A stretch of 33,553 nt of DNA from an uncultured bacterium (GCA_903855135.1 CAINYB010000001.1:66740-100292), one strand, 5' to 3'; positions 1 through 8,753 are shown, counted from the first letter of the stretch. Numbers and translations are program-made. Notes: generated by a model not told the origin, from the letters alone.

Positions 1-418
1 GCATCCAAATAGACAAAGCATTCACTACTGACACACCGACACCGTGCAAACCACCAGAGACCTTGTAGCCACCATCGCCAAACTTACCACCGGCGTGTAA
101 GGTGGTCATAACTGTTTCTAAAGCAGATTTTTTAGTAACTTTGTGAGTATCGACAGGAATACCACGGCCATTATCAGACACTGATACTTTGCCTTCGGGT
201 AATAGTCTCACTTCGATAGTGTCTGCGTGTCCAGCCATGGCTTCATCGATACCATTATCGACTACTTCCCAAATCAAATGATGCAAACCAGCGGAAGCGG
301 TATTACCAATATACATGCCAGGACGTTTACGGACTGGATCCAAACCTTCTAAAACAGTGATCTGATCAGCGCCATAAGCATTTGATTTTGCAGCTTTTTT
401 TAAGTTTTCTTTTGCCAT
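1..418 (-). CDS. gyrB: DNA gyrase subunit B, N-terminal part (gene runs off window start)
   Basis: Reverse-strand translation from 418: [70 protein letters not shown]...[12 protein letters not shown]...[19 protein letters not shown] ATPase motifs. Confidence 0.96.
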   Translation of the reverse strand, partial: MAKENLKKAAKSNAYGADQITVLEGLDPVRKRPGMYIGNTASAGLHHLIWEVVDNGIDEAMAGHADTIEVRLLPEGKVSVSDNGRGIPVDTHKVTKKSALETVMTTLHAGGKFGDGGYKVSGGLHGVGVSVVNALSIWM

Positions 419-438
419 AAAGATTTTTACTATATTTT

Positions 439-455
439 CCCCACCTACGGTGGGG
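439..455. repeat. Compact GC hairpin upstream of gyrB
   Basis: CCCCACC-TAC-GGTGGGG followed by AATAAACAGAT. Confidence 0.9.
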
Positions 456-508
456 AATAAACAGATTAAACATACTAATGATATAGATATTTTAGCATAA
501 AAAAGACT

Positions 509-541
509 AAAAAACAACCCCGTTTTGCGGAGTGTTTTTGG
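509..541 (-). terminator. Rho-independent terminator downstream of pheT
   Basis: Reverse strand AAAACACTCCGC-AAAA-CGGGGTTGTTTTTT: hairpin then T-tract just after the pheT stop. Confidence 0.6.
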
Positions 542-557
542 GCTAATATTAGCCTAA

Positions 558-2993
558 TTATTGCCTTAAAATCGCTGAAAATTTGGAATTTAATAATTGT
601 TTTATCTCTGCTAATAAATTATCCGCATCCTCAGACTCCAAGGTCTTGTCTGTACTCTTAAACTCCAAATGAAAGGCTAAAGATTTTTTACCATCAGGGA
701 TACCAGTACCTGTAAAAACATCAAAAGGCTCGACTTTGATAAGCAAAGGTGAAACTTTTTTCAACTCTTTTTCTAAATCTTCCCACAAAATATTTTTATC
801 GATCAAAATAGCCAGATCACGATTGATACTAGGAAATTTAGATAGAGATTGATAAAATTTATTTTGACTAATATATTTTAAAACTGTCGAGAAATCAAAA
901 TCCCACCAAGCAATTTTTACTTTAAACTTATTATCAGCAAGTATTGCATCATTAAATATCCCACAAGTACCTAAAATCAAACCTTGATTTTTTAATTGAA
1001 AAGCTACCTGACTATGAACTAACTCAATTTTTTCCCAAGTCCAATCAATCTGCCAAAGATGCTGTAAACTTTGCAAAGTACCCTTCATCTGTAAAAAAGC
1101 TCTTTCTGAACTAGTGGCTGATACTTCTAGACCACTAAGATGTTTATTTTGTAAAGGTAAAAACTTATCTTGATTTGCATCTGTAGCAAAAGCACTTTTT
1201 TTACTTTTATCAAAAGTTCTTTCTAACTCAAAAATTTTAAAATTTTTAAAAAATCTTAAGTTCTCCTCAGCTCTGGCTAATAAGTTTGGTAGCAAAGATA
1301 AATTTAAATACGCCAAATCTTGGGTCAAAGTATTAGTCATCTTCAAATGCTGGCTGACTTTTAAGTCCAACTTTTCTGCCCAGAGCATATTAGCAAAGGG
1401 ATAAGTATAGACTTCGTTGTAGCCTTGTGACAAAGCCAAATAAAATCGCACACTCTTGGCCGCGTCATGCTCTACGTCCAAAATCGGCTGTCTCAAGGCC
1501 ACTTGAGGCAAACTAGGAGTAAGATTGTCATAGCCATAGCATCTTGCTACTTCCTCCACGATATCCTCTGGAATAGAAATATCTTTAGTAGCACGAAAAG
1601 ATGGCACAGAAATAGTAAAAATTTTCTTTTTATACTCTACGCCAAATTGTAAACGCGTCAAAATATCTTTAATATCTTTGGTGGGAATGATTTGCCCAAA
1701 ACGCGCATTGATCAAATCTTCTGGCACTTCTAAAGTCAATTTAGCAAAAGGATTGTTATCGATATCTACTACTGCGCTAGCTAAATATGCTTCTTCATTT
1801 AAATTTAAAATCAATTCTACAGCTTTTTGTAAAGCTAATTCTGTCAATCTTGGATCTAAAGATTTTTCAAAACGACTAGAGCTTTCAGAGCGTAAAGCAA
1901 TCACTGTCGAGGCTTTACGAATCGAACTTGCTTTAAAATTTGCTACTTCTAAAATAATATCTTTAGTCGCCGAATTTATCTCACTATTTTGTCCACCCAT
2001 CACCCCAGCCACAGCTAAATACTTCTCGCTATCGGCAATCATCAAACAATCTTCTGTCAAACGACGTTTGACACCGTCCAAAGTGACGAACTTGTCGCCT
2101 TTTTTGGCAGAAATAACTCTCAACTGATGACCAACGACTGCCTGAGCGTCAAAAGCATGCATCGGCTGACCTAATTCATACATGACATAATTAGTCACAT
2201 CAACAATATTATTGATGGATCTAATACCAACTGCTTTGAGCTTATTTTTTAGCCACCAAGGTGAAGGAGCAACGGTGACATTTTTTAAAGCTACTGTTAA
2301 ATAACGATAGCACTTGTCCTTGGCTTCCACTTCGGCTTTGAGCTTAATTTCTGATTTTGGATCTGGTAAATCTTTGACTGTATAGCTGTTTAGTTTTAAA
2401 CGATAAATAGCCGCTAACTCTCTAGCTAGGCCGTATTGTCCCCACAAATCAGGACGATGATTGATAGACTTGTTATCAATGTCAATAATAATATCATTTA
2501 AGTCTAAAGCTGTGCTTAAATTTTGGCCCACTTTAAAATGAAAATGAGTCAAATCTAAAATTTCTTTTTCGTCAGTGCTGGGAAACAAATCGCCTAAACC
2601 AATTTCTGAAGAAGCAGCAATCATACCATTGCTTTCAATGCCACGGATTTTGACAGTTTCTAAAGTGACTAATTCACCCTGACCATGCCATTTGACCTGA
2701 GAACCAACTTTGGCTACTGCTACCAGCATACCCTTGCTCAAGTTTGAACCACCGCAAACAATCTGTTCAGTAGTTTCTCCCAGATCTACCTGGCAGACTT
2801 GTAGACGATCAGCCTGCGGATGAGCGCTTAGCTCTTTGATCTTGCCGACTACAATTTTATCCAAATTTTTACTTTGGTCAATAATTTCTTCGACTTCAAC
2901 AGTAGACATAGTCAAAGCATTAGCTAAATCATGAGGATTTAAATCTTTCGGTAGCTTTAGCCACTCTTTGACCCAATTTAAAGATAAATACAT
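558..2993 (-). CDS. pheT: Phenylalanyl-tRNA synthetase beta subunit
   Basis: 811 aa; tRNA-binding domain, B3/B4, B5 and C-terminal FDX-ACB-like region (SKFPSINRDLAILID). Confidence 0.97.
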   Translation of the reverse strand: MYLSLNWVKEWLKLPKDLNPHDLANALTMSTVEVEEIIDQSKNLDKIVVGKIKELSAHPQADRLQVCQVDLGETTEQIVCGGSNLSKGMLVAVAKVGSQVKWHGQGELVTLETVKIRGIESNGMIAASSEIGLGDLFPSTDEKEILDLTHFHFKVGQNLSTALDLNDIIIDIDNKSINHRPDLWGQYGLARELAAIYRLKLNSYTVKDLPDPKSEIKLKAEVEAKDKCYRYLTVALKNVTVAPSPWWLKNKLKAVGIRSINNIVDVTNYVMYELGQPMHAFDAQAVVGHQLRVISAKKGDKFVTLDGVKRRLTEDCLMIADSEKYLAVAGVMGGQNSEINSATKDIILEVANFKASSIRKASTVIALRSESSSRFEKSLDPRLTELALQKAVELILNLNEEAYLASAVVDIDNNPFAKLTLEVPEDLINARFGQIIPTKDIKDILTRLQFGVEYKKKIFTISVPSFRATKDISIPEDIVEEVARCYGYDNLTPSLPQVALRQPILDVEHDAAKSVRFYLALSQGYNEVYTYPFANMLWAEKLDLKVSQHLKMTNTLTQDLAYLNLSLLPNLLARAEENLRFFKNFKIFELERTFDKSKKSAFATDANQDKFLPLQNKHLSGLEVSATSSERAFLQMKGTLQSLQHLWQIDWTWEKIELVHSQVAFQLKNQGLILGTCGIFNDAILADNKFKVKIAWWDFDFSTVLKYISQNKFYQSLSKFPSINRDLAILIDKNILWEDLEKELKKVSPLLIKVEPFDVFTGTGIPDGKKSLAFHLEFKSTDKTLESEDADNLLAEIKQLLNSKFSAILRQ

Positions 2994-3010
2994 AGTTATT
3001 TCTTAGTTTT

Positions 3011-3027
3011 TCCCCGCGATGCGGGGA
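3011..3027. repeat. Compact GC hairpin upstream of pheT
   Basis: TCCCCGC-GAT-GCGGGGA followed by ATAAACAGAT, same flank as 439-455. Confidence 0.9.
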
Positions 3028-3060
3028 ATAAACAGATATTTTAATAGTTATATTCAGTGT

Positions 3061-3084
3061 TTTTCCCCGCGTACGCGGGGAAAA
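3061..3084. repeat. Perfect 24-nt palindrome between pheS and pheT
   Basis: TTTTCCCCGCGTACGCGGGGAAAA. Confidence 0.95.
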
Positions 3085-3104
3085 AGCAAATATACTTAAT
3101 TAAT

Positions 3105-4109
3105 TTAAAACTGCTTTAAAAATCTTAAATCGCCTGACTCTAATAATCTAATATCATCAATGCGATACTTCATCATCACCATGCGTGTCAAACCTAAACC
3201 AAAAGCAAAGCCAGAATATATCTTACTATCGATATTGCCAGCCTCTAAAACTTTTGGATGTACCATACCGCAAGGCATCAGCTCTACCCAGCCAGATTGC
3301 TTACAAACTGAGCAGCCTTTGCCTTCACAGACTAAACATTTGATATCCATCTCAAAACCTGGCTCCACAAAAGGAAAAAAACCAGGACGTAAGCGGACAT
3401 CCACTTCTCGCTTAAATACTGCGGACAATAAAGCTTTCATGGTAGCGATCAAATTACCGATCGTAATATCTTTGTCCACCATCAAACCTTCAAGCTGAAA
3501 AAAAGTATGATCATGGGAAGCGTCAGTAGATTCATAACGGGACACTCTACCAGGAAAAATACCACGAAATGGTGCACCGTATTTTTGTAGCATTCTCACC
3601 TGAAGATTTGAAGTATGAGTACGCAAAAGATTGTTTCCTTCTAACCAAAAAGTGTCTTGAGTATCGCGAGCTGGATGATCAGCGGGAATATTTAAAGCCG
3701 TAAAATTATAATAATCTGATTCAAGCTGAGGTCCGTCATAAACTGCAAAACCCATCTGGCTAAAAGCTGACTCAATCTCATATTGCACTAAAGTCGATGG
3801 GTGCAAAGTACCAACTTCATTTTTGATACCAGGCAAACTCGGGTCTAAATCTTCTGCTTGGCCTTTACTTGACCAAACTTTTTCTGATTTAGCAAACAAA
3901 ACAGCCAACTCCTCTTTTACTTCATTGGCTAATTGGCCTAAACGTGGTCTTTCTGACTCTGCCAAATCTTTCAAGCCTTTTAAGATTTGATTCAATTCAC
4001 CTTTACGACCTAAATATTTATTTTTTAATTCTTCTAATTTTCCGCTATCTTTGATTTCTTGCAATTCACGCTCAATCAAGTTGCGTAAAGATTTGAGTTT
4101 ATTTTCCAT
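3105..4109 (-). CDS. pheS: Phenylalanyl-tRNA synthetase alpha subunit
   Basis: 334 aa; class II motifs (HPARDTQDTFW, GRVSRYESTDASHDHTFFQLEG, GFAFGLGLTRMVMMKY). Confidence 0.97.
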   Translation of the reverse strand: MENKLKSLRNLIERELQEIKDSGKLEELKNKYLGRKGELNQILKGLKDLAESERPRLGQLANEVKEELAVLFAKSEKVWSSKGQAEDLDPSLPGIKNEVGTLHPSTLVQYEIESAFSQMGFAVYDGPQLESDYYNFTALNIPADHPARDTQDTFWLEGNNLLRTHTSNLQVRMLQKYGAPFRGIFPGRVSRYESTDASHDHTFFQLEGLMVDKDITIGNLIATMKALLSAVFKREVDVRLRPGFFPFVEPGFEMDIKCLVCEGKGCSVCKQSGWVELMPCGMVHPKVLEAGNIDSKIYSGFAFGLGLTRMVMMKYRIDDIRLLESGDLRFLKQF

Positions 4110-4114
4110 AAAAT

Positions 4115-4519
4115 TTAATACTTGTGTTTATTTAAACTTTCATCTTGGCTAAACAATAAAAAAAGAAATTCACAAAAAGTGGCTGTCAAGATCAAAAGCA
4201 TCAAAACCCACCAGTGTAAAATACCATTTTTTTGTAATAATAAAGCGATGATAAAACCAATGGCCATAATAATGGCCTGTCGAAAAGACTGACTAGCCAG
4301 CTTGTCTAAATGTTCTTTTTGTTTAAAGATCAGCTGTCGGCCCCAAAATAAAACTAAAGACATCAGGCCCAAAATAGCTAAAAACAAAGTCAAACAAAAA
4401 AATACCACCGGTAATAGACCGTCTTTTTGGGGATCAAAACTATTGACTACTACCAAGAGGCCGATAATGGCCAAAATTGAGGCGCCTATTAAAAAATAAT
4501 TGAAAGTTTTTAATTGCAT
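4115..4519 (-). CDS. Small multi-TM membrane protein, first gene of the pheST transcription unit
   Basis: ORF track gives start 4555, but a promoter (4527-4555) overlaps that N-terminus; start at 4519 (MQLKTFNYFLIGAS...) is more consistent. Several hydrophobic helices. Confidence 0.7.
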   Translation of the reverse strand: MQLKTFNYFLIGASILAIIGLLVVVNSFDPQKDGLLPVVFFCLTLFLAILGLMSLVLFWGRQLIFKQKEHLDKLASQSFRQAIIMAIGFIIALLLQKNGILHWWVLMLLILTATFCEFLFLLFSQDESLNKHKY

Positions 4520-4526
4520 TGTTTTT

Positions 4527-4555
4527 ATTATACCAATCACTTCTCTAAAAATCAA
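4527..4555 (-). promoter_or_regulatory. Sigma70-like promoter for 4115-4519/pheS/pheT
   Basis: Reverse strand TTGATT-17 bp-TATAAT; 7 nt from -10 to ATG at 4519. Confidence 0.65.
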
Positions 4556-4574
4556 TCCCGCTTCCAGCTATAAT

Positions 4575-4868
4575 TTAAGCCAAAAAGCGTAGATTCCAGA
4601 CCATTCTTTGCTCTTCATCCTTATTTAAAAGCGCTAAAAACTCCTCTTTTCTCACCTCTAAATCAGTCTGTATTTGTGGCACCAAGACAGCCACTGTCAA
4701 AACGCCTTGATAAAGCAAAACTGCCTGCGCTTGACTGGCTACTTTCTCACCAAACCATAAATTTAATAAATCGTTAGCTTTTTTGACTACAACTAACTCA
4801 CTGGCTTGTTGCCAAGTCGTACTTTTTTCTACTTTATATTTAGCCACATCTTTAAAGCTGTTCCACAT
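4575..4868 (-). CDS. DUF721/DciA-like small protein
   Basis: 97 aa; pattern A(Q)AVLLYQGVLTVAVLVPQIQTDLEVRKEEFLALLN...MVWNLRFLA resembles DUF721 C-terminal part. Confidence 0.5.
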   Translation of the reverse strand: MWNSFKDVAKYKVEKSTTWQQASELVVVKKANDLLNLWFGEKVASQAQAVLLYQGVLTVAVLVPQIQTDLEVRKEEFLALLNKDEEQRMVWNLRFLA

Positions 4869-4881
4869 ATATTTATATCAG

Positions 4882-4955
4882 TACCCCCTCTCGGTCTCCC
4901 CCTAATTTAGGGGGAGAAGACGAATCCGCCGTAGGCGGATTTGGCAGAGGGGGTA
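4882..4955. repeat. Compound palindrome: outer 10-bp inverted repeat enclosing two hairpins
   Basis: TACCCCCTCT(4882-4891)...AGAGGGGGTA(4946-4955); inner TCTCCCCCTAATTTAGGGGGAGA(4895-4917) and AATCCGCC-GTA-GGCGGATT(4923-4941). Confidence 0.85.
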
Positions 4956-7871
4956 TTAACTACGTTTAGCAAAAGGGCAAATTTTATTAAAATCACAAGT
5001 CGCGCAAGACCAACCTGGCGTAGCCGTAAAATCTCCTGACAAAATCTTAGCAATAGTTTCTAAAATCCAAAGTTTAGTTTTTTCTATTTCTTTATCGGTA
5101 CCGACAAAAGAAACTGGTGTATTATTACTCAAATAATAAAAAGTTAAATTGCTTACTTTGGTTTGAAAAACTTCTTCAGCTGCTATCTGATAAATCAATA
5201 ACTGTTTTTTATCTTCAAAAGTAATTTTATCATCTTTAGCATTACCAGTTTTGTAATCAATGATCTCCCAAGTATTATTTAGCACATCTACTCTGTCTAG
5301 TACGCCTTTCAAAGAATAATCTTTGACTTTGATATTAAAACCTTTTTCCAAAAACAATGGCACCGGCCAATTGCCTGCAAACTTTTGATAAAACTCTTTC
5401 AAAATTCTTTCTCCGTCTTGGCGATATTTTTCTTTTTCTTCAGCATTGCGATACCAATCATCAATCCAAGACTCTTGGTAAAAATTTAATAACTCTTTTA
5501 AAGTCGGTACTGCTCCACTGCTATCTTCTGTAAATAAACTAGCTTGTTTTTTTTCATTGTTATTAATAATACTTTGAAAAAACTTTTGTAAGGTGGCGTG
5601 CATAGTTTTACCAAAACTAAAGCTAGCCTTGCCTTTGCTTTGCAGTTTTATCACATGCGAATAATAATATTGTCGCGGACAAGTTTCATAAGCTTTAAGC
5701 TGGGAAAAAGAAAAAACTTTAGGGATCGGGTGAATGACTTTTTCTTGGCGACTTTTTATCGTCTCCGGCTCTTTGACAGTATTACTCTCAATGTCTTGGA
5801 CAGCTAGATTCACTTCATTGATAAAACGAGAGGCTTTACGCTCTCTGACTCCGCCATAATCTTTGGCATAAGTGAGATAAGCGGCCAGCTTAGCTCTAGT
5901 CAAAGCCACATAGAACAAACGTCTTTCTTCTTGTAGATGCGCGTCACCTTGAGGCAATTGCTCTTTGATAAACTGCACTGGTAGCTCGATCGGATCTTGT
6001 CTTTCTGTACTAGGGAACTTAAGATGCGCTAAATTGGTGATAAAAACATATTTAAACTCCAAGCCTTTAGAGGCATGGACAGTCATGATCTTGATTGCAT
6101 CTGGTCCAGCTTCAGTATCTATACTCAAAGCACCAGTTTCACCAGCCTCCTGCTCTAGGGACATCATTTGTAAAAATTCCAGTAAACTGCGAGACAAAGT
6201 CTCCTCTTCCCAAGCTCGAACTTTTTTAAAAAACTGTTGTAAAAAATTTAATTGTTCTCTGTTATATTGATTTTCTTCTAAAGTCAAAAGTGTCAAATAG
6301 CCACTTTCTTCTAAATAAGTATAAATCACTTTGGAAACTGGCTCAGTTTTTACTAATTGCGTATGTGAACTAATTTGTGCTAAAAGCTCGGTGATTATTT
6401 TTGTCTGACCCACAGGCAAAGTGATATGACCATGATAATTTTGGCAAGTATAATATAGGCTCCAAGCTTTTTTGTAAGCTAAATGATTTAAGTCAATAAT
6501 AGTTTTGGTATCCAGGTTCACATAGGGTAAAGATAAAATGCGAAACATCGCTGGCGACTCATGATAATTGTCTAACAATTTCAAATAAGCTAAAACATCC
6601 AAAACAATGTCTTGATTATATAAACCTCTGGAGGCTAAAAACTGATGTGGCCAGCCAGCCTTACGCAACATCGAGACAAAACCACTAGCTTGATCATTGG
6701 CCCGCACCAAAATAGCAAAGTCTGACCAAGCTAAATCTTTGTCTTTTTTCTTTAAAGCCAAAATTTCATTTAAAACGCCATCGATTTCTGAATTTTTATC
6801 TGGATAAGATAAAACTTTTACTTCACCAGGATCTTCTAAATGCGCGATTAATTTTTTGTTTAATTTCTTTTTGCCGACTTTCAAAGTCGCTTCTAATCTG
6901 TCAGGATTATTGCCTTGAATAAAACTATAAGCTACGTCCAAAATCTTTTGGCCAGATCTGTAATTGTCTACTAAAAATATTTCTTTTAAATCTGGATAAT
7001 CATGCCTAAAAGTTAGAATATTAGAAACGGCTGCTCCTCGAAAACGATAAATAGACTGATCGTCATCGCCGACTACCATCAGATTATTTTTTGGGGCAGC
7101 TAAAATCTTGATCAATTCATATTGGGCCCAATTGGCGTCTTGAAACTCATCAACTAAAATATATTTAAACTGCTCGCGATATTTAGCTAAAATCTTTGGT
7201 CTAGTTTGTAAAAGTTTTAAAGTATAGTTTATCAAATCACCAAAATCTAAAGCATTTTTTTCTAGTAATAATTGCTGATAGACATGATAAGCGTTAGCTA
7301 GCTCATTGATACGCTTGATTTCTAAATCTTGCTCGGTATTTACATCATCAGAATCTAGTTTTACATTTTGCGCATAAGCTAAATAATCTTCTGGATAAAC
7401 CACTTCATCTTTACAGCGAGAAAAATGTGCAAGTAAAGCGTGAATAAATTTAGTCGGATTACCCAAAGGGCGATAATAATCAAGCTCAAATCTATCGAGA
7501 TTTTCTTTCACTAGCATCCAAGCAGCTGTTTGATTCAAAAGTTTAAACTCATTTGGTAAGCCAATATCTAAAGCATGACTTTTCAAAATCTTTTCCGCAA
7601 AAGCATGAAAAGTACTGATGTACAAATCAGCATAGCCCAAAGGCAAAAGTTTATCGACACGTTCTGCCATCTCCCCGGCCGCTTTATCAGTAAAAGTCAA
7701 AGCCAAAATATTTTCTGCACCGGCCTTTTTTTGGGCAATCAAATAAGCAATCCGTTGGGTAATAACCATAGTTTTACCAGTACCAGCCCCAGCAATCAGC
7801 ATCACTGGCCCCTGGTCGTGCAAAACCGCCTGTTTTTGAGCTTTATTTAATTGTGTTAAGTCTATTGCCAT
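4956..7871 (-). CDS. UvrD/PcrA-type superfamily 1 helicase fused to a C-terminal RecB/Cas4-like PD-(D/E)XK nuclease with Cys cluster
   Basis: 971 aa; Walker A GAGTGKT, VDEFQDAN, GDDDQSIYRFRGA, VALTRAK; nuclease GVLDRVDVLNNTWEIIDYKTG; cysteines CPRQYYY and CATCDFNKIC. Confidence 0.93.
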   Translation of the reverse strand: MAIDLTQLNKAQKQAVLHDQGPVMLIAGAGTGKTMVITQRIAYLIAQKKAGAENILALTFTDKAAGEMAERVDKLLPLGYADLYISTFHAFAEKILKSHALDIGLPNEFKLLNQTAAWMLVKENLDRFELDYYRPLGNPTKFIHALLAHFSRCKDEVVYPEDYLAYAQNVKLDSDDVNTEQDLEIKRINELANAYHVYQQLLLEKNALDFGDLINYTLKLLQTRPKILAKYREQFKYILVDEFQDANWAQYELIKILAAPKNNLMVVGDDDQSIYRFRGAAVSNILTFRHDYPDLKEIFLVDNYRSGQKILDVAYSFIQGNNPDRLEATLKVGKKKLNKKLIAHLEDPGEVKVLSYPDKNSEIDGVLNEILALKKKDKDLAWSDFAILVRANDQASGFVSMLRKAGWPHQFLASRGLYNQDIVLDVLAYLKLLDNYHESPAMFRILSLPYVNLDTKTIIDLNHLAYKKAWSLYYTCQNYHGHITLPVGQTKIITELLAQISSHTQLVKTEPVSKVIYTYLEESGYLTLLTLEENQYNREQLNFLQQFFKKVRAWEEETLSRSLLEFLQMMSLEQEAGETGALSIDTEAGPDAIKIMTVHASKGLEFKYVFITNLAHLKFPSTERQDPIELPVQFIKEQLPQGDAHLQEERRLFYVALTRAKLAAYLTYAKDYGGVRERKASRFINEVNLAVQDIESNTVKEPETIKSRQEKVIHPIPKVFSFSQLKAYETCPRQYYYSHVIKLQSKGKASFSFGKTMHATLQKFFQSIINNNEKKQASLFTEDSSGAVPTLKELLNFYQESWIDDWYRNAEEKEKYRQDGERILKEFYQKFAGNWPVPLFLEKGFNIKVKDYSLKGVLDRVDVLNNTWEIIDYKTGNAKDDKITFEDKKQLLIYQIAAEEVFQTKVSNLTFYYLSNNTPVSFVGTDKEIEKTKLWILETIAKILSGDFTATPGWSCATCDFNKICPFAKRS

Positions 7872-7878
7872 ATAGTCT

Positions 7879-7907
7879 ATTCTAGCTAAAAATAGCCTTT
7901 TTGACCA
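7879..7907 (-). promoter_or_regulatory. Sigma70-like promoter of the UvrD-like gene
   Basis: Reverse strand TGGTCA-17 bp-TAGAAT, 7 nt before ATG at 7871. Confidence 0.5.
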
Positions 7908-7939
7908 GCCGTTAAAAAACTATAAAATATCAAACTAAC

Positions 7940-7954
7940 CCCACCGAAGGTGGG
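7940..7954. repeat. Compact hairpin upstream of UvrD-like gene
   Basis: CCCACC-GAA-GGTGGG. Confidence 0.85.
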
Positions 7955-7978
7955 CTTACTAGCTCAAAAAAATGCAAA

Positions 7979-8007
7979 GAAAAAAGGCGGTGCCCGTAGG
8001 TACCGCC
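7979..8007 (-). terminator. Rho-independent terminator of the 34-aa ORF/carbonic-anhydrase-like unit
   Basis: Reverse strand GGCGGT-ACCTACGGGC-ACCGCC followed by TTTTTTCTTT. Confidence 0.75.
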
Positions 8008-8014
8008 CGTGTGG

Positions 8015-8119
8015 TCAATTGTGCCAAATGTCTTGGTTAAAATCGCCACGCTTGAGCTTGCGCCAAGCAGCCACGATATACAGCAGACACAAAGCTGCCA
8101 CAATGAAACGACCTTCCAT
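8015..8119 (-). CDS. 34-aa single-TM peptide, second gene of a bicistronic unit
   Basis: MEGRFIVAALCLLYIVAAWRKLKRGDFNQDIWHN*; strong SD TAGGAGG overlapping the upstream gene's TAG stop; terminator follows. Not in the ORF track (too short). Confidence 0.6.
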   Translation of the reverse strand: MEGRFIVAALCLLYIVAAWRKLKRGDFNQDIWHN

Positions 8120-8127
8120 GAATCCTC

Positions 8128-8649
8128 CTACAATTTCAAAGCCACACAATGTTCTGGCCCAGCAAAAGGCTGAGTAAAGTCTGACGGACAAAGCAAAATT
8201 GGGTGAATCCTGAGTCCATTATCAGCCACATGCTGAATATTTCTCATCTTCAGACCGTGATACAAATTTGGAGAGTGCAAGATTTCCTGCAAGTGATACT
8301 GGATGGCTCTCTGCAAAATATTGGTACTGTTCCGCAAATGCTCTAAGTGAACATCGCGCTCTGCTTCGGGTCCAGCAAAAGCTTGACTGCCACCATAAGC
8401 ACCACAATCCCAATGATTGCACAAAACAATGTCTTTGACGCCGTGTAAACCAACTGAAACCCGCACAAATTTGTCTATCAGATCTTCTGTCACATGACAA
8501 CCATGATTAATAGTCTTGGCTGCACCTGGACGTGTATAAAGATCAATGGTTTGACCTCCTAGAATTTCGCCAGCAACTTGCATGATCCTGCTCGTCCACC
8601 AACCATCAACACAAGTGATGAGGGCACCGTTGTAAAGTTTATGTGACAT
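8128..8649 (-). CDS. Beta-carbonic-anhydrase-like protein (divergent paralogue)
   Basis: Zn-ligand motifs CVD... and HWDCGAYGG; start corrected to 8649 (MSHKLYNGALITCVDGWW) because of SD AAAGGAGC and a promoter overlapping the track start (8730). Confidence 0.7.
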   Translation of the reverse strand: MSHKLYNGALITCVDGWWTSRIMQVAGEILGGQTIDLYTRPGAAKTINHGCHVTEDLIDKFVRVSVGLHGVKDIVLCNHWDCGAYGGSQAFAGPEAERDVHLEHLRNSTNILQRAIQYHLQEILHSPNLYHGLKMRNIQHVADNGLRIHPILLCPSDFTQPFAGPEHCVALKL

Positions 8650-8702
8650 GATACGCCAGCTCCTTTGTTTTTGACAAGTGATTTTATGTACGAAGCTAGC
8701 AT

Positions 8703-8730
8703 ATTCTACACCAAACACAAAATATGTCAA
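8703..8730 (-). promoter_or_regulatory. Sigma70-like promoter of the carbonic-anhydrase-like/34-aa unit
   Basis: Reverse strand TTGACA-16 bp-TAGAAT. Confidence 0.7.
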
Positions 8731-8753
8731 TAGTCTTTCTTTTTTATAACAAA

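Noticed and set aside
1467-2127. Plus-strand ORFs 1467-1652 and 1678-2127
   Set aside because: Antisense shadows of pheT; low-complexity translation, no domain signature, no start signals.
5598-7850. Plus-strand ORFs inside the helicase gene (5598-5807, 5965-6270, 7575-7850)
   Set aside because: Fully antisense to a well-supported CDS with conserved motifs.
8222-8500. Alternative-frame minus ORF MSCDRRSDRQ...
   Set aside because: Overlaps the CA-like gene out of frame; the CA frame carries zinc motifs, SD and promoter.
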